The notes: a model not told the origin generated them from the sequence alone. A DNA stretch of 13,839 nt from Hyphomicrobiales bacterium (GCA_023266695.1 JAHFPO010000055.1:1-13839); one strand, 5' to 3'; numbered from the stretch's first letter, positions 6,987 through 13,839 are shown. Numbers and translations: made by a program.

Positions 6987-7829
6987 ATGAAACATCAATT
7001 CGGGCGCTTGGCCCTGCACACATGGACGATCGACACCACGCCATTGGCGACCGCCCTCGATGCGGCGAAGAAGGCCGGCTACGATGCGGTCGAGCTGCGG
7101 CGCATCGATTTCAAGCGCTGCTTCGATGCCGGCATGAGCAACGCGGCGGTCCTCGACCTCATCCGCAAAGGCGGCATCAAGGTCGGCATTCTCGGGGTCG
7201 AATACGGCTGGCTGTTCGCCACCGGCGATGAAAGCAAGCGTCTGTTCCAGGTGTTCCGCGAAACCTGCCAAAACGCCGTGGCGCTCGACTGCGACATGCT
7301 GATGAGCGCGCCCGGCCAGATCAGCGGTCCGATCCGCGACGCCATCATCCATCTGCGCGCGGCGGGCGACATCGCGGCGGAATTCGGCCTCAAGCTCGCG
7401 ATCGAGTTCAACTCGCAACATGACGTGCTCAATTGTCTGGAGGTGCAGCGCGAGCTTGTTTCCGGCGCCGGCAAGCCGAATTGCGGCTTGTTGCTCGACG
7501 CCTATCATCTCACTCGCAGCGGCGCCGGCGGCAGAGGGTTCGAAGATGTGCCGGGAAAGGATATTTTCGTGTTCCAGTACAGCGACGTTCCCGCCCAGCC
7601 GGTGCCTGCCGGCGTCCGGCGGCCGACCGACCGCCTCGCGCCCGGCAAGGGCGCCGTGAAATGGCGCGAGATGCTCGCTCTGTTGGCGGAAAAGAACTAC
7701 ACCGGCTATCTCAGCTACGAGGCGCCGAACCCCGAGCTGTGGGCGCAATCGCCCTACGATGTCGCGCGCGAAGGCATCGTGCTGACGCGCAAACTCTTGC
7801 GGGAAGCAGTCCCGAATACCGTCAATTGA
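6987..7829 (+). CDS. Sugar phosphate isomerase/epimerase-like TIM-barrel protein
   Basis: The 280-residue protein belongs to the xylose-isomerase-like / AP endonuclease 2 superfamily. The barrel starts with LALHTWTI, continues with AAKKAGYDAVELR, and shows metal-ligand strands in order: Glu140 in AIEFNSQ, Asp171 with His174 in LLLDAYHLTRSG, Gln197 in FQYSDV, and Glu245 in YLSYEAPNP. The RLAPGKG loop (216-222) is the usual phosphate- or substrate-side loop. In many relatives the third position is His, so Gln197 may alter the metal site. Members isomerise sugars, epimerise keto-acids or act on inositol intermediates; the substrate here is unknown. The ribosome site is weak (GAGCGG). It is the first gene of a tight operon, with the kelch gene starting 8 bases after its stop. 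Confidence 0.88.
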   Translation: MKHQFGRLALHTWTIDTTPLATALDAAKKAGYDAVELRRIDFKRCFDAGMSNAAVLDLIRKGGIKVGILGVEYGWLFATGDESKRLFQVFRETCQNAVALDCDMLMSAPGQISGPIRDAIIHLRAAGDIAAEFGLKLAIEFNSQHDVLNCLEVQRELVSGAGKPNCGLLLDAYHLTRSGAGGRGFEDVPGKDIFVFQYSDVPAQPVPAGVRRPTDRLAPGKGAVKWREMLALLAEKNYTGYLSYEAPNPELWAQSPYDVAREGIVLTRKLLREAVPNTVN

Positions 7830-7837
7830 GGTCGACC

Positions 7838-8863
7838 ATGGCAGCAGACCAGAACGATCCGCTTTTCCTCGGCCTGAACGACCGCACCATCACCGCGATT
7901 CCGGCGACCGTCGAGAAGCAACGCTACATGACCAGCGTGGCGCCGAAGGCCGCCAACCCGGGCAAGTGGGTCGAGCAGCCGCGGCTGCCGATTCCGGTCG
8001 GCGAGCATGGCGTGATCGAATGCATGGGCAAGATTCACATCATCGCCGGCTATGCGCGCCACCGCGTCGATGGAAACTTTCACCAAGTGTTCGATCCGAA
8101 ATCGGGGAGCTGGTCGTTGAAGGCGCCGTTCCCGCTGCCGTGCAATCACGTCGCGGGCGTAGCGATCGGCCCGAAGATCTATACGTTCGGCGGCTTTGTC
8201 GAACAGAACCGCTGCCCGCATTCCAAGTGCTTCGTCTACGACACGGCGAGCGACCAATGGCAGCCGATCGCGGGACTGGCGCGGCCGCGCGGCGCCATAT
8301 CCGCCGTCGTGCTCGACGGCAAAATACATCTGCTCGGCGGGCGCGACGTGCGTTCGGTCGAATGGCACGAGATCTACGATCCGGCGACCGACAAATACCA
8401 GTTCCTCGCCGGCATGCGCGGATCCACCGGAACCCAACCCTTCGTCGGCCAGCGCGACCACATGGGCGTCGTCGTCGTGGACGGGAAAATCCACGCGATT
8501 GCCGGGCGCATGGACTCCTACGATTTCAACACCGGGCTCAATGCCGTCTATGATCCGAAGACCGACGGCTGGACCTTCCGCGCGCCGCTGCCGACCCCGC
8601 GCAGCGGCCCCTCGGCGGTCTATATCAACGGCAAGATCGCGGTGTTCGGCGGCGAGGCGACCGGCAAGGTGTTCGGCACCAACGAAGCCTATGATCCGAA
8701 GACCGATACGTGGGAAGCGCTCGCGCCGATGGCGATCCCGCGCCATGGCCTCCATGGCGCAACTGTCGCGGTGATCGGCAACATGGTGCATGTGCCGGGC
8801 GGCGGGCCCGTTCCCGGCGGCAGCGTGCAGGGCGCCTACCACGATGCATTCACCTTCGCCTGA
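7838..8863 (+). CDS. Kelch-repeat beta-propeller protein, no signal peptide
   Basis: The 341-residue product has six kelch repeats after a short N-terminal extension (about 43 residues). The repeats show GKIHIIAG, PKIYTFGG, GKIHLLGG, GKIHAIAG, GKIAVFGG and a final NMVHVPGG, each followed by a YDPxTDxW element (for example 179-187, 238-245, 285-292). The last two full units share an 18-base identical DNA stretch at 8548 and 8689, 141 bases apart. No export signal is visible, unlike sialate mutarotases of the NanM type. His residues near the inner strands (His57, His104, His208, His303) recur in four of the six blades. The start at 7838 has GAGG that overlaps the previous gene's stop. It lies in one operon with the Mo hydroxylase, suggesting a step or assembly role in the same pathway; that is inference. 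Confidence 0.9.
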   Translation: MAADQNDPLFLGLNDRTITAIPATVEKQRYMTSVAPKAANPGKWVEQPRLPIPVGEHGVIECMGKIHIIAGYARHRVDGNFHQVFDPKSGSWSLKAPFPLPCNHVAGVAIGPKIYTFGGFVEQNRCPHSKCFVYDTASDQWQPIAGLARPRGAISAVVLDGKIHLLGGRDVRSVEWHEIYDPATDKYQFLAGMRGSTGTQPFVGQRDHMGVVVVDGKIHAIAGRMDSYDFNTGLNAVYDPKTDGWTFRAPLPTPRSGPSAVYINGKIAVFGGEATGKVFGTNEAYDPKTDTWEALAPMAIPRHGLHGATVAVIGNMVHVPGGGPVPGGSVQGAYHDAFTFA

Positions 8864-8880
8864 CGGGACCTGAATCACCG

Positions 8881-9366
8881 ATGTCCAAGCAATTCGCTCT
8901 AACCGTGAATGGGCGCCCGCAGAGCGTTACCGTCGAAAACGAGGAAACGCCGCTTCTCGACGTGCTGCGCAATCACCTGGGCTTGATGGGCACGCGATTT
9001 GGCTGCGGGCTCGAGCAGTGCGGTTGTTGCATGGTGCTGATCGATGGCGAGCCCGAAACATCGTGCGCCCGGCCGATCTGGAATGTCGCCGGCAAGTCGG
9101 TGACCACCATTGAAGGATTGGGCACGCCCGAGCGGCCGCATCCGTTGCAAACTGCCTTCATCGAGGAACAGGCCTGCCAGTGCGGCTACTGTCTCAGCGG
9201 AATCCTGATTTCGGCGAAAGCGCTCCTCGACCGCAATCCGTCACCGTCGCGGGCCGAGATCGCGGCAGCCCTCGACGATAATATCTGCCGCTGCGGTACC
9301 CACAACCGCATGATCCGCGCCGTGGAGAAAGCGGCGGCGCGCCTGCGCCAAGGAGCGAAGCGATGA
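8881..9366 (+). CDS. [2Fe-2S] subunit of a molybdenum hydroxylase (IorA/CoxS type)
   Basis: This 161-residue protein is the small electron-transfer subunit of xanthine-dehydrogenase-family enzymes. The N-terminal plant-ferredoxin domain binds one cluster through Cys42, Cys47, Cys50 and Cys62 (GCGLEQCGCC). The C-terminal four-helix domain binds the second through Cys101, Cys104 (QCGYCLSG), Cys136 and Cys138 (CRCG). The QCGYC-x-SG form, instead of QCGFCTPG, is closer to isoquinoline 1-oxidoreductase and nicotinate dehydrogenase small subunits. It passes electrons from the Mo centre of the next gene's product to an outside acceptor. The genes overlap by ATGA, so translation is probably coupled. 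Length is normal for the family. Confidence 0.96.
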   Translation: MSKQFALTVNGRPQSVTVENEETPLLDVLRNHLGLMGTRFGCGLEQCGCCMVLIDGEPETSCARPIWNVAGKSVTTIEGLGTPERPHPLQTAFIEEQACQCGYCLSGILISAKALLDRNPSPSRAEIAAALDDNICRCGTHNRMIRAVEKAAARLRQGAKR

Positions 9367-11483
9367 AGGCCGCCGTCCTCCCCGGCCCGTTGGCGGACAA
9401 TCCGGTCCTTTCCCGCTGGGTGTCGTTTCCGAAACCGGGAAAGGTTGCGGTCTCCACCGGCCGGGTGGAAATCGGTCAGGGCGTGCTGACGGCGATGATG
9501 CAGATCGCCGCCGACGAGCTCGATGTGGCCCCGGAGCGGGTCGCCATCCAGTCGGGGGATACCGATCTCACCCCGAACGAGGGCTACACGGCGGGCAGTC
9601 TGTCGATGCAGTTCGGCGGCGTGGCCATGCGACAGGCCTGCGCGGAAGTGCGCGCTCTCTTCTTGCGGCATGCAGCCGGCGCGCTCGGTTGCAAGCGGGA
9701 GGAGCTTTCGGTGCGGGACGGCAGCATTCTCCGCAACAACGCCCCGACCGGACACGATTACTGGACGCTTTCTTCCGCCGTCAGCCTGAGCGGAAATGCG
9801 ACCGGTGATGCTATCCGCAAGCCCGTGGCGGAATATAAAGTCGTCGGCCGAAGTGCTGCCCGCCTCGACCTCGCCGCCAAGGTTTTCGGCGAACCGACCT
9901 TCCTTCACGACATGGTCCTCGACGGCATGGCCCATACACGCGTCGTGCGGCAGCCCAACCGTGGCGCGTCGATCGGCACCGTCAACGAGGACGCAATCCG
10001 GCGCGCGGCGAAAGGTCCGATCGAGTTCGTCCGGCACGGCAATTTCCTGGCGATCGTCGGACCGGACGAGACGGCGGTCGAGGCGGCCGGTGCGGCGGCG
10101 CCGAACCACGTGGTCTGGAAAGGCGTCGAGCAACCGAGCGCACCTCAGCAAGAAGCGTCCTGGCTGTTGCAGCGGCCTTCCATCGACCGGACGATTGGTT
10201 CACCCCAGCCCTCGGCCGCGGCGCGAGGCCAGCAACGCTACGAGGCCACCTACACGCGCGGTCATCTCGCCCATGCGGCGATCGGGCCGTCTTGCGGCCT
10301 TGCCGTTTATCGCGACGGCCATCTCACGGTCTGGACCCATTGCCAGGGGGTCTATCCGCTGAAGGCCGCCTTGGCGAAGACGCTTGCGCTCGATCCCAAA
10401 TCGATTTCGGTGCGGCATGTCCAGGGACCGGGCTGCTACGGCCACAATGGCGCCGACGACGCCGCCGCCGACGCGGCGGTGATCGCGCTCCGATTGCCGG
10501 GCCGGCCGATCCGGGTGCGCTGGCGCCGCGAGGAGGAATTCGCCTTCGAGCCGGTCAGTCCGGCGATGGTGGTGAAGGTGCGCGCCGTGCTCGATGAAGC
10601 CGGCCGACCGGTCGATTGGACGGCGGAAATCTGGAGCGGCTCGCACAGCGGGCGGCCGGGCCACGGCGCCAATCTTCTCGTCGCCGCGGCGCTGCCGAAT
10701 CCGCTGCCGCCGCCTCCGCCCGCCGACGTGCCCGACGCCGCCGGCGGCGGCGCCGTGCGGAACGGCGAGCCGCTCTATGACATTGCGGCCAAGCGCATCA
10801 TCCATCATTTGATTCCCGAAACGCCGGTGCGGACCTCGGCCTTGCGCAGCCTCGGCGCCATGCCCAACGTGTTCGCGCTCGAGTCGTTCATCGACGAGCT
10901 GGCCGAGCGGGCGGGCAAAGACCCCGTGCAATACCGCTTGTCGCTTCTCACCGATGCGCGCTGCCGCAAGGTGATCGAACGCGTGGCCGAGATGGCCGGG
11001 TGGAAACCCGATCTGCCGGCCGGAACCGGACGCGGCCGCGGGATCGCCTTCTCCCAATACAAGAACCGCGCGGCCTATGCGGCCGTCGTCGTGGACCTCG
11101 AGGCCGATGAAACGATTCGGCTCTCGAAGGTGTGGTGCGCGACCGATGCCGGATTGGTGGTCAATCCCGACGGGGCCATCAACCAGCTCGAGGGCGGCAT
11201 CATCCAATCGATCAGTTGGGTTCTCAAGGAGCAGGTTCGTTTCGAGAACGGAGTGAGCTCGCTCGATTGGCTCGGCTATCCTGTCCTGCGCTTCAGCGAG
11301 GTGCCCGAAATCCACGTCGAGCTGGTGAAATCCGCGAGCGACGTGCCGCTCGGGGTCGGCGAGGTGACGGCCGGTCCCACCGCGGCCGCGATTGGCAATG
11401 CGGTGTCGCACGCCTTGGGCGCACGCATTCGCGATCTGCCGCTCACCCGCGAACGGATCATGGCGACGTTGCTCGCGGAGTGA
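9363..11483 (+). CDS. Molybdopterin-binding subunit of a molybdenum hydroxylase (IorB type)
   Basis: The 706-residue protein has the domain order of IorB-like subunits. An N-terminal part with the GRVEIGQGVLTAM segment (33-45) and NEGYTAGSLSM (72-82) precedes an aldehyde oxidase a/b hammerhead-like domain near 160-240. The main Mo-cofactor domain follows, with HCQGVYPLK (326-334), HVQGPGCYGHNGADDA (352-367) and TDAGLVVNPDGAINQLEGG (594-612). The catalytic base is Glu667 in GVGE near the C-terminus. It would hydroxylate an aromatic N-heterocycle or an aldehyde using water. It begins without the Tat signal or long N-terminal region seen in several IorB relatives, so it is probably cytosolic. 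No FAD subunit and no cytochrome gene follow, so the electron acceptor is not encoded here. Residues 445-466 are a Pro/Gly-rich insert. Confidence 0.95.
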   Translation: MKAAVLPGPLADNPVLSRWVSFPKPGKVAVSTGRVEIGQGVLTAMMQIAADELDVAPERVAIQSGDTDLTPNEGYTAGSLSMQFGGVAMRQACAEVRALFLRHAAGALGCKREELSVRDGSILRNNAPTGHDYWTLSSAVSLSGNATGDAIRKPVAEYKVVGRSAARLDLAAKVFGEPTFLHDMVLDGMAHTRVVRQPNRGASIGTVNEDAIRRAAKGPIEFVRHGNFLAIVGPDETAVEAAGAAAPNHVVWKGVEQPSAPQQEASWLLQRPSIDRTIGSPQPSAAARGQQRYEATYTRGHLAHAAIGPSCGLAVYRDGHLTVWTHCQGVYPLKAALAKTLALDPKSISVRHVQGPGCYGHNGADDAAADAAVIALRLPGRPIRVRWRREEEFAFEPVSPAMVVKVRAVLDEAGRPVDWTAEIWSGSHSGRPGHGANLLVAAALPNPLPPPPPADVPDAAGGGAVRNGEPLYDIAAKRIIHHLIPETPVRTSALRSLGAMPNVFALESFIDELAERAGKDPVQYRLSLLTDARCRKVIERVAEMAGWKPDLPAGTGRGRGIAFSQYKNRAAYAAVVVDLEADETIRLSKVWCATDAGLVVNPDGAINQLEGGIIQSISWVLKEQVRFENGVSSLDWLGYPVLRFSEVPEIHVELVKSASDVPLGVGEVTAGPTAAAIGNAVSHALGARIRDLPLTRERIMATLLAE

Positions 11484-11509
11484 TCGGCGGCATCGGCCGC
11501 GCGCCGGGA

Positions 11510-12472
11510 TCACATACGCAACAGCCATTTGGCGTTCCCACTCAAAATCTTGATTTTATCCTCGTCTGAAAGCGGCACGCTCTCCATCCAGCGCGTCCCC
11601 GGTGGGTTGGCGACAAACGGCCAATCGACCGAGAACATGATTCGATCGATCCCCATTTCCGTCACGCAGCACTGGAGCGCGGGGGTGGAAAAGAAGCCGC
11701 TCGTCGTGATCCAGAAATTATTGCAGAACACCTCGCGGAACCGGACTTGCTTGTGGTCCGGGCGCGACAGCGATTCATCGATGCGCTCCAAGAGGAAAGG
11801 CAGCGTTTCGCCGAGATGGCCAAGGATGATTTTCAGCTTCGGATGGGTGTCGAAAATCCCCGAGAGCACCAGGCGGATGGCGACCGTCGCCGTTTCCACC
11901 GTGAATCCCCATGCCGCCCGGATCAGCATCGGGAAATCCTTGACGTAGTCCTTGTAATAAACCTCCATTACCGCCGGATGCGGAACCGACGGGTGCAGAT
12001 AGATCGGCACGTCGAGCTTTTCGGCGCGCGCGAAAATCGGCCACAGGCTCTTGTCGTCGGGGAAGAGCGCGCCCGCGAGCCCGTGAATCATCGCCCCCTT
12101 GAAGCCGAGCTTGACCGTGCGCTCGAGCTCGTCGGCGGCGGCTTTCGGATCGGAGGTCGGCAAGGCGGCGAAGGCGGCGAAGCGCTTGGGATGCGCGGCG
12201 ATCGCCGCCGCGAGCCGGTCGTTGACCCGGCGCGCAAATGCCACCGCGCCGTCGCCTGAAAGTTTTTGCGTCGCGGGCGCGCCGTGGGAGATCACCTGGA
12301 TATCGATGCCGGCTTCGTCCATTTCCTTGATGCGCAATTCGCCGAGGTCGTAGAGACGCTTGATCGTCTCTTCGCCGCGCATGGCGTCGCCTCCCGAAAA
12401 GGTCGCCGCCAATTCGTGATCCCAATAATGCTCTTCCAGCGCGATGACCGGACATTTCGGTTTTTTCAACAT
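11510..12472 (-). CDS. Amidohydrolase-family (ACMSD/gamma-resorcylate decarboxylase type) enzyme
   Basis: The 320-residue TIM barrel carries the metal-site set of the ACMSD-like amidohydrolase_2 group: ALEEHY near the start (Glu13, with His15), His160 in IYLHPSV, His219 in ILGHLGETLPF and Asp283 in FSVDWPF. This Glu/His/His/Asp pattern matches gamma-resorcylate and 5-carboxyvanillate decarboxylases, which remove carboxyl groups from hydroxylated aromatic acids without oxygen. Other members hydrolyse C-C or ester bonds. The protein has no signal peptide. It converges with the Mo hydroxylase gene, with 26 bases between the two stops. Coupled with an aromatic hydroxylase, a decarboxylation step is a reasonable reading, but substrate is not shown by sequence. 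Confidence 0.92.
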   Translation of the reverse strand: MLKKPKCPVIALEEHYWDHELAATFSGGDAMRGEETIKRLYDLGELRIKEMDEAGIDIQVISHGAPATQKLSGDGAVAFARRVNDRLAAAIAAHPKRFAAFAALPTSDPKAAADELERTVKLGFKGAMIHGLAGALFPDDKSLWPIFARAEKLDVPIYLHPSVPHPAVMEVYYKDYVKDFPMLIRAAWGFTVETATVAIRLVLSGIFDTHPKLKIILGHLGETLPFLLERIDESLSRPDHKQVRFREVFCNNFWITTSGFFSTPALQCCVTEMGIDRIMFSVDWPFVANPPGTRWMESVPLSDEDKIKILSGNAKWLLRM

Positions 12473-12689
12473 GGTGCTCGCTTGTTCCTGATCGGTGATC
12501 CAAAGTGAATGTAAGCCATGGGCCCGGCCTTGTAGGTTGCGCCGCGGTCCATCGCAAGCGGAAAATATGCGGCGAACTTTGGCTTCTTTCGTGCGATCGC
12601 ATCATCAAGGGGGACGAAGTCAACGGGACAGGAAAGAAAATTTGAGATACAACAATCATGTACGAATGCAACACCGAGAGGAGGCGCCG

Positions 12690-12896
12690 ATGTGTCGGGC
12701 CGTCCACGTCAGGCTGACATCGTCCGACCAAAAGGCCATCGCCAAGTGGACCGGCGTCATGATCCCGGTCTATGCATCGATCGGGCTGTTCGTTCTCGTG
12801 ACATTGGCGCTTGCTCCCCAGCTGCGCACGGACAAAACGACCGCCGTCGCGGCCGACGCCGCGAATCCATCCAATGCCGCCTTGAGCAACCGCTGA
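12690..12896 (+). CDS. Small single-pass membrane protein, unknown function
   Basis: I do not recognise a family. The frame from the ATG at 12690 gives 68 residues: a charged N-terminus, one hydrophobic segment at about 20-42 (GVMIPVYASIGLFVLVTLAL) and a short polar tail rich in Ala, Asn and Thr. A very good ribosome site, GAGAGGAGG, lies 6-9 bases upstream, which decides this start over the longer open frame from 12495. The topology is probably N-in with a periplasmic tail. It diverges from the amidohydrolase gene with 217 bases between, and is not obviously part of that cluster. Confidence 0.65.
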   Translation: MCRAVHVRLTSSDQKAIAKWTGVMIPVYASIGLFVLVTLALAPQLRTDKTTAVAADAANPSNAALSNR

Positions 12897-12907
12897 AGCT
12901 CGGTTGT

Positions 12908-12935
12908 CGGCGTGCGGGGGCCGATCAACACGCCG
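12908..12935 (+). terminator. Weak hairpin after the small membrane protein gene
   Basis: CGGCGTG (12908-12914) pairs with CACGCCG (12929-12935) across a 14-base loop, starting 12 bases after the stop of the 68-residue gene. No T-tract follows, so termination is only a possibility. Confidence 0.3.
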
Positions 12936-13050
12936 GGCTGTCGATTAGCTACCAGCCGCGGCCCGCCATCGTCGCTCGCGCTCTCCAGCCGCTATCACGA
13001 CGCATATTGGATCGAGCAACCATAGGGCCGCAACCACTCGGTATGCCGCG

Positions 13051-13107
13051 AAACGCGCGCAGATTGACTCGGAGCTCAATACCTCCAACTCAAATCTGCG
13101 CGCGTTT
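13051..13107 (-). terminator. Long hairpin overlapping the 3' end of the lipoprotein gene
   Basis: Bases 13051-13065 pair perfectly with 13093-13107 (15 pairs, core ACGCGCGCAGATT). After a one-base bulge at 13092, 13066-13074 pairs with 13083-13091 with two mismatches, leaving an 8-base loop. On the minus strand the stem ends in TTTC, a minimal T-tract, so it can act as terminator for the lipoprotein gene, whose stop at 13076 lies in the loop. The right arm encodes the protein's last residues. Confidence 0.6.
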
Positions 13108-13261
13108 GGTTGTCATCGCGGGAGACGCCTACGCGTAAGTCCTGCAACGAGCGTTGTCCCTCATTTTTTTCGGACGTTGTATCAGCGTTCAGCGCGCCCA
13201 TCTGTTGTTGTGCCGCACATCCAGCAGTTAGACACGCCAATAAAATCAGTGCTATCCGCAT
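13076..13261 (-). CDS. Small putative lipoprotein
   Basis: The 61-residue product starts with a short signal peptide (MRIALILLACLTAGC): two basic/hydrophobic parts and a lipobox LTAGC with the acylated Cys at residue 15. The +2 residue is Ala, which favours outer-membrane sorting. The mature part is only about 46 residues, polar, rich in Gln, Asp and Arg, with no recognised domain. GGGGAAG lies 5 bases before the ATG. Its last eleven or so codons lie within a large hairpin, so the C-terminus might have been extended by a palindromic insertion. It is downstream of the charged repeat protein gene on the same strand, with 76 bases between. Confidence 0.65.
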   Translation of the reverse strand: MRIALILLACLTAGCAAQQQMGALNADTTSEKNEGQRSLQDLRVGVSRDDNQTRADLSWRY

Positions 13262-13337
13262 GATACTTCCCCATCTGAGACAAGGCCCGCAACGAGGTTT
13301 GTTACGGTCGGATTAGTTTCCGTACTGCCCGCTCCAG

Positions 13338-13839
13338 CTATTTTTTGCGTTGGTCTCGCGGCAGATCGAAACGATCACGGCGGAGGTCGGCACGGACGTG
13401 ATTCATGTCACGCCGGTCGTTACGAATGTCGTTCTTGTCGTTGCGAATATCCACCCTTTCGGCAATGACATTCGCGAATCTTTCATTGCTTAGATCACGC
13501 CGAAGATCAAAGCGGTCACGTTTCAGATCCGCAAGGCCACGCCAGAGATCATGGCGATCAGCGCGCAAATCCCATTTATCCGCCTTGAAGTCCGGCCGGG
13601 CGAGATTCATGTTCCGCCAGTCGATGCGAAAGTCGTTGTTGTCGCCGCGGAGGTGCGCCATGTGACTGGCAACGTCCGCCTTGTTTCCGAGGTGCAGATC
13701 GCGCTGGAGCTCCATGCGATCCTGTCTCAGAGTCGCCAGATCACGCCAGAGGTCCTGCCGGTCGGCGCGAATGGCGATCTTGTCGCTGCGGATTTTTGCC
13801 AGGTCATCGGCGATCTCCGCCGTGTTTCCGTCGCGCAGG
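13338..13839 (-). CDS. Charged D/R-rich repeat protein, 5' end outside window
   Basis: The frame is open from the right edge to a TAG at 13338, giving at least 166 residues. Internal ATGs such as 13715 are not starts, because the repeat pattern continues upstream of them. Composition is dominated by Asp, Arg, Leu and Asn in short periods such as 'DIRNDRRD' and 'DLRRDRFDL'. Two copies of a 24-residue block (ADRQDLWRDLATLRQDR-type; encoded from 13766 and from 13562) are 16/24 identical and 204 bases apart; a third, degenerate unit ends the protein. Charged helices, perhaps a coiled coil, are likely. I believe similar repeat-rich secreted proteins occur in rhizobia, but the N-terminus that would show a signal peptide is missing. 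Function is unknown. Confidence 0.72.
   Translation of the reverse strand, partial: LRDGNTAEIADDLAKIRSDKIAIRADRQDLWRDLATLRQDRMELQRDLHLGNKADVASHMAHLRGDNNDFRIDWRNMNLARPDFKADKWDLRADRHDLWRGLADLKRDRFDLRRDLSNERFANVIAERVDIRNDKNDIRNDRRDMNHVRADLRRDRFDLPRDQRKK

Noticed and set aside
6693..7748. 351-residue minus-strand frame crossing the divergent intergenic region
   Set aside because: It lies opposite the isomerase gene and overlaps the LVIVD start in another frame; composition is typical of a shadow.
11484..11509. GC-rich segment between the convergent Mo hydroxylase and amidohydrolase genes as a terminator
   Set aside because: Only short, ambiguous pairings and no T-tract on either strand.
10200..11528. 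442-residue open frame on the minus strand opposite the Mo hydroxylase gene
   Set aside because: Arg/His/Gly-rich shadow frame produced by high third-position GC in the real gene; no motif recognised.
12643..12677. TTGAGA with AATGCA 17 bases later, before the small membrane protein gene
   Set aside because: The -10 candidate matches the consensus poorly and alphaproteobacterial promoters are too variable to call from this.
13304..13325. TACGG/CCGTA inverted repeat between the repeat protein and lipoprotein genes
   Set aside because: Only five base pairs with a 12-base loop and no T-tract; likely chance.

Overview
The window looks like a chromosomal accessory segment of a GC-rich alphaproteobacterium, most likely Hyphomicrobiales (Bradyrhizobium, Rhodopseudomonas or Xanthobacteraceae relatives). 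This is inferred from base composition, clear GGAGG-type ribosome sites, the C-rich/G-rich palindromic intergenic element near the left end, and the gene families present. No rRNA, tRNA, CRISPR array, transposase, phage gene or transcription-regulator gene is visible.

Layout from left to right. The 3' part of an aldo/keto reductase (1-345, +) is followed by a cluster of four palindromes (376-491). A CocE/NonD-type hydrolase lies on the minus strand (540-2291). Just upstream of it are two gene remnants fused out of frame: the start of an NAD-dependent epimerase (SDR) and the C-terminal end of a Gfo/Idh/MocA oxidoreductase. A gene-poor stretch of about 325 bases with dyad and direct-repeat signals leads to a TRAP-type solute-binding protein with no visible signal peptide (3010-3939, +). 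It converges, across a terminator hairpin, on a 12-TM MFS transporter (4010-5344, -). A seven-bladed LVIVD beta-propeller gene (5618-6841, -) then diverges from a tight four-gene operon on the plus strand: sugar phosphate isomerase/epimerase-like TIM barrel (6987-7829), kelch propeller (7838-8863), [2Fe-2S] subunit (8881-9366) and molybdopterin subunit (9363-11483) of a two-subunit molybdenum hydroxylase. An ACMSD/gamma-resorcylate-decarboxylase-type amidohydrolase (11510-12472, -) converges on the end of that operon. The right end holds small unrelated genes: a 68-residue single-TM protein, a 61-residue lipoprotein whose 3' end lies inside a long hairpin, and a charged repeat protein cut by the window edge.

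Working together (inference): from 2302 to 12472 the genes resemble a catabolic island for an aromatic or N-heteroaromatic organic acid or ester. It would have uptake (MFS), hydrolysis (CocE-like), hydroxylation next to a ring nitrogen or of an aldehyde (Mo hydroxylase), non-oxidative decarboxylation or hydrolysis (amidohydrolase), and an isomerase-like step. The least explained parts are the two propeller proteins without export signals and the solute-binding protein without one. The substrate cannot be named from sequence alone. The gaps 5345-5617 and 12897-13075 show no gene.
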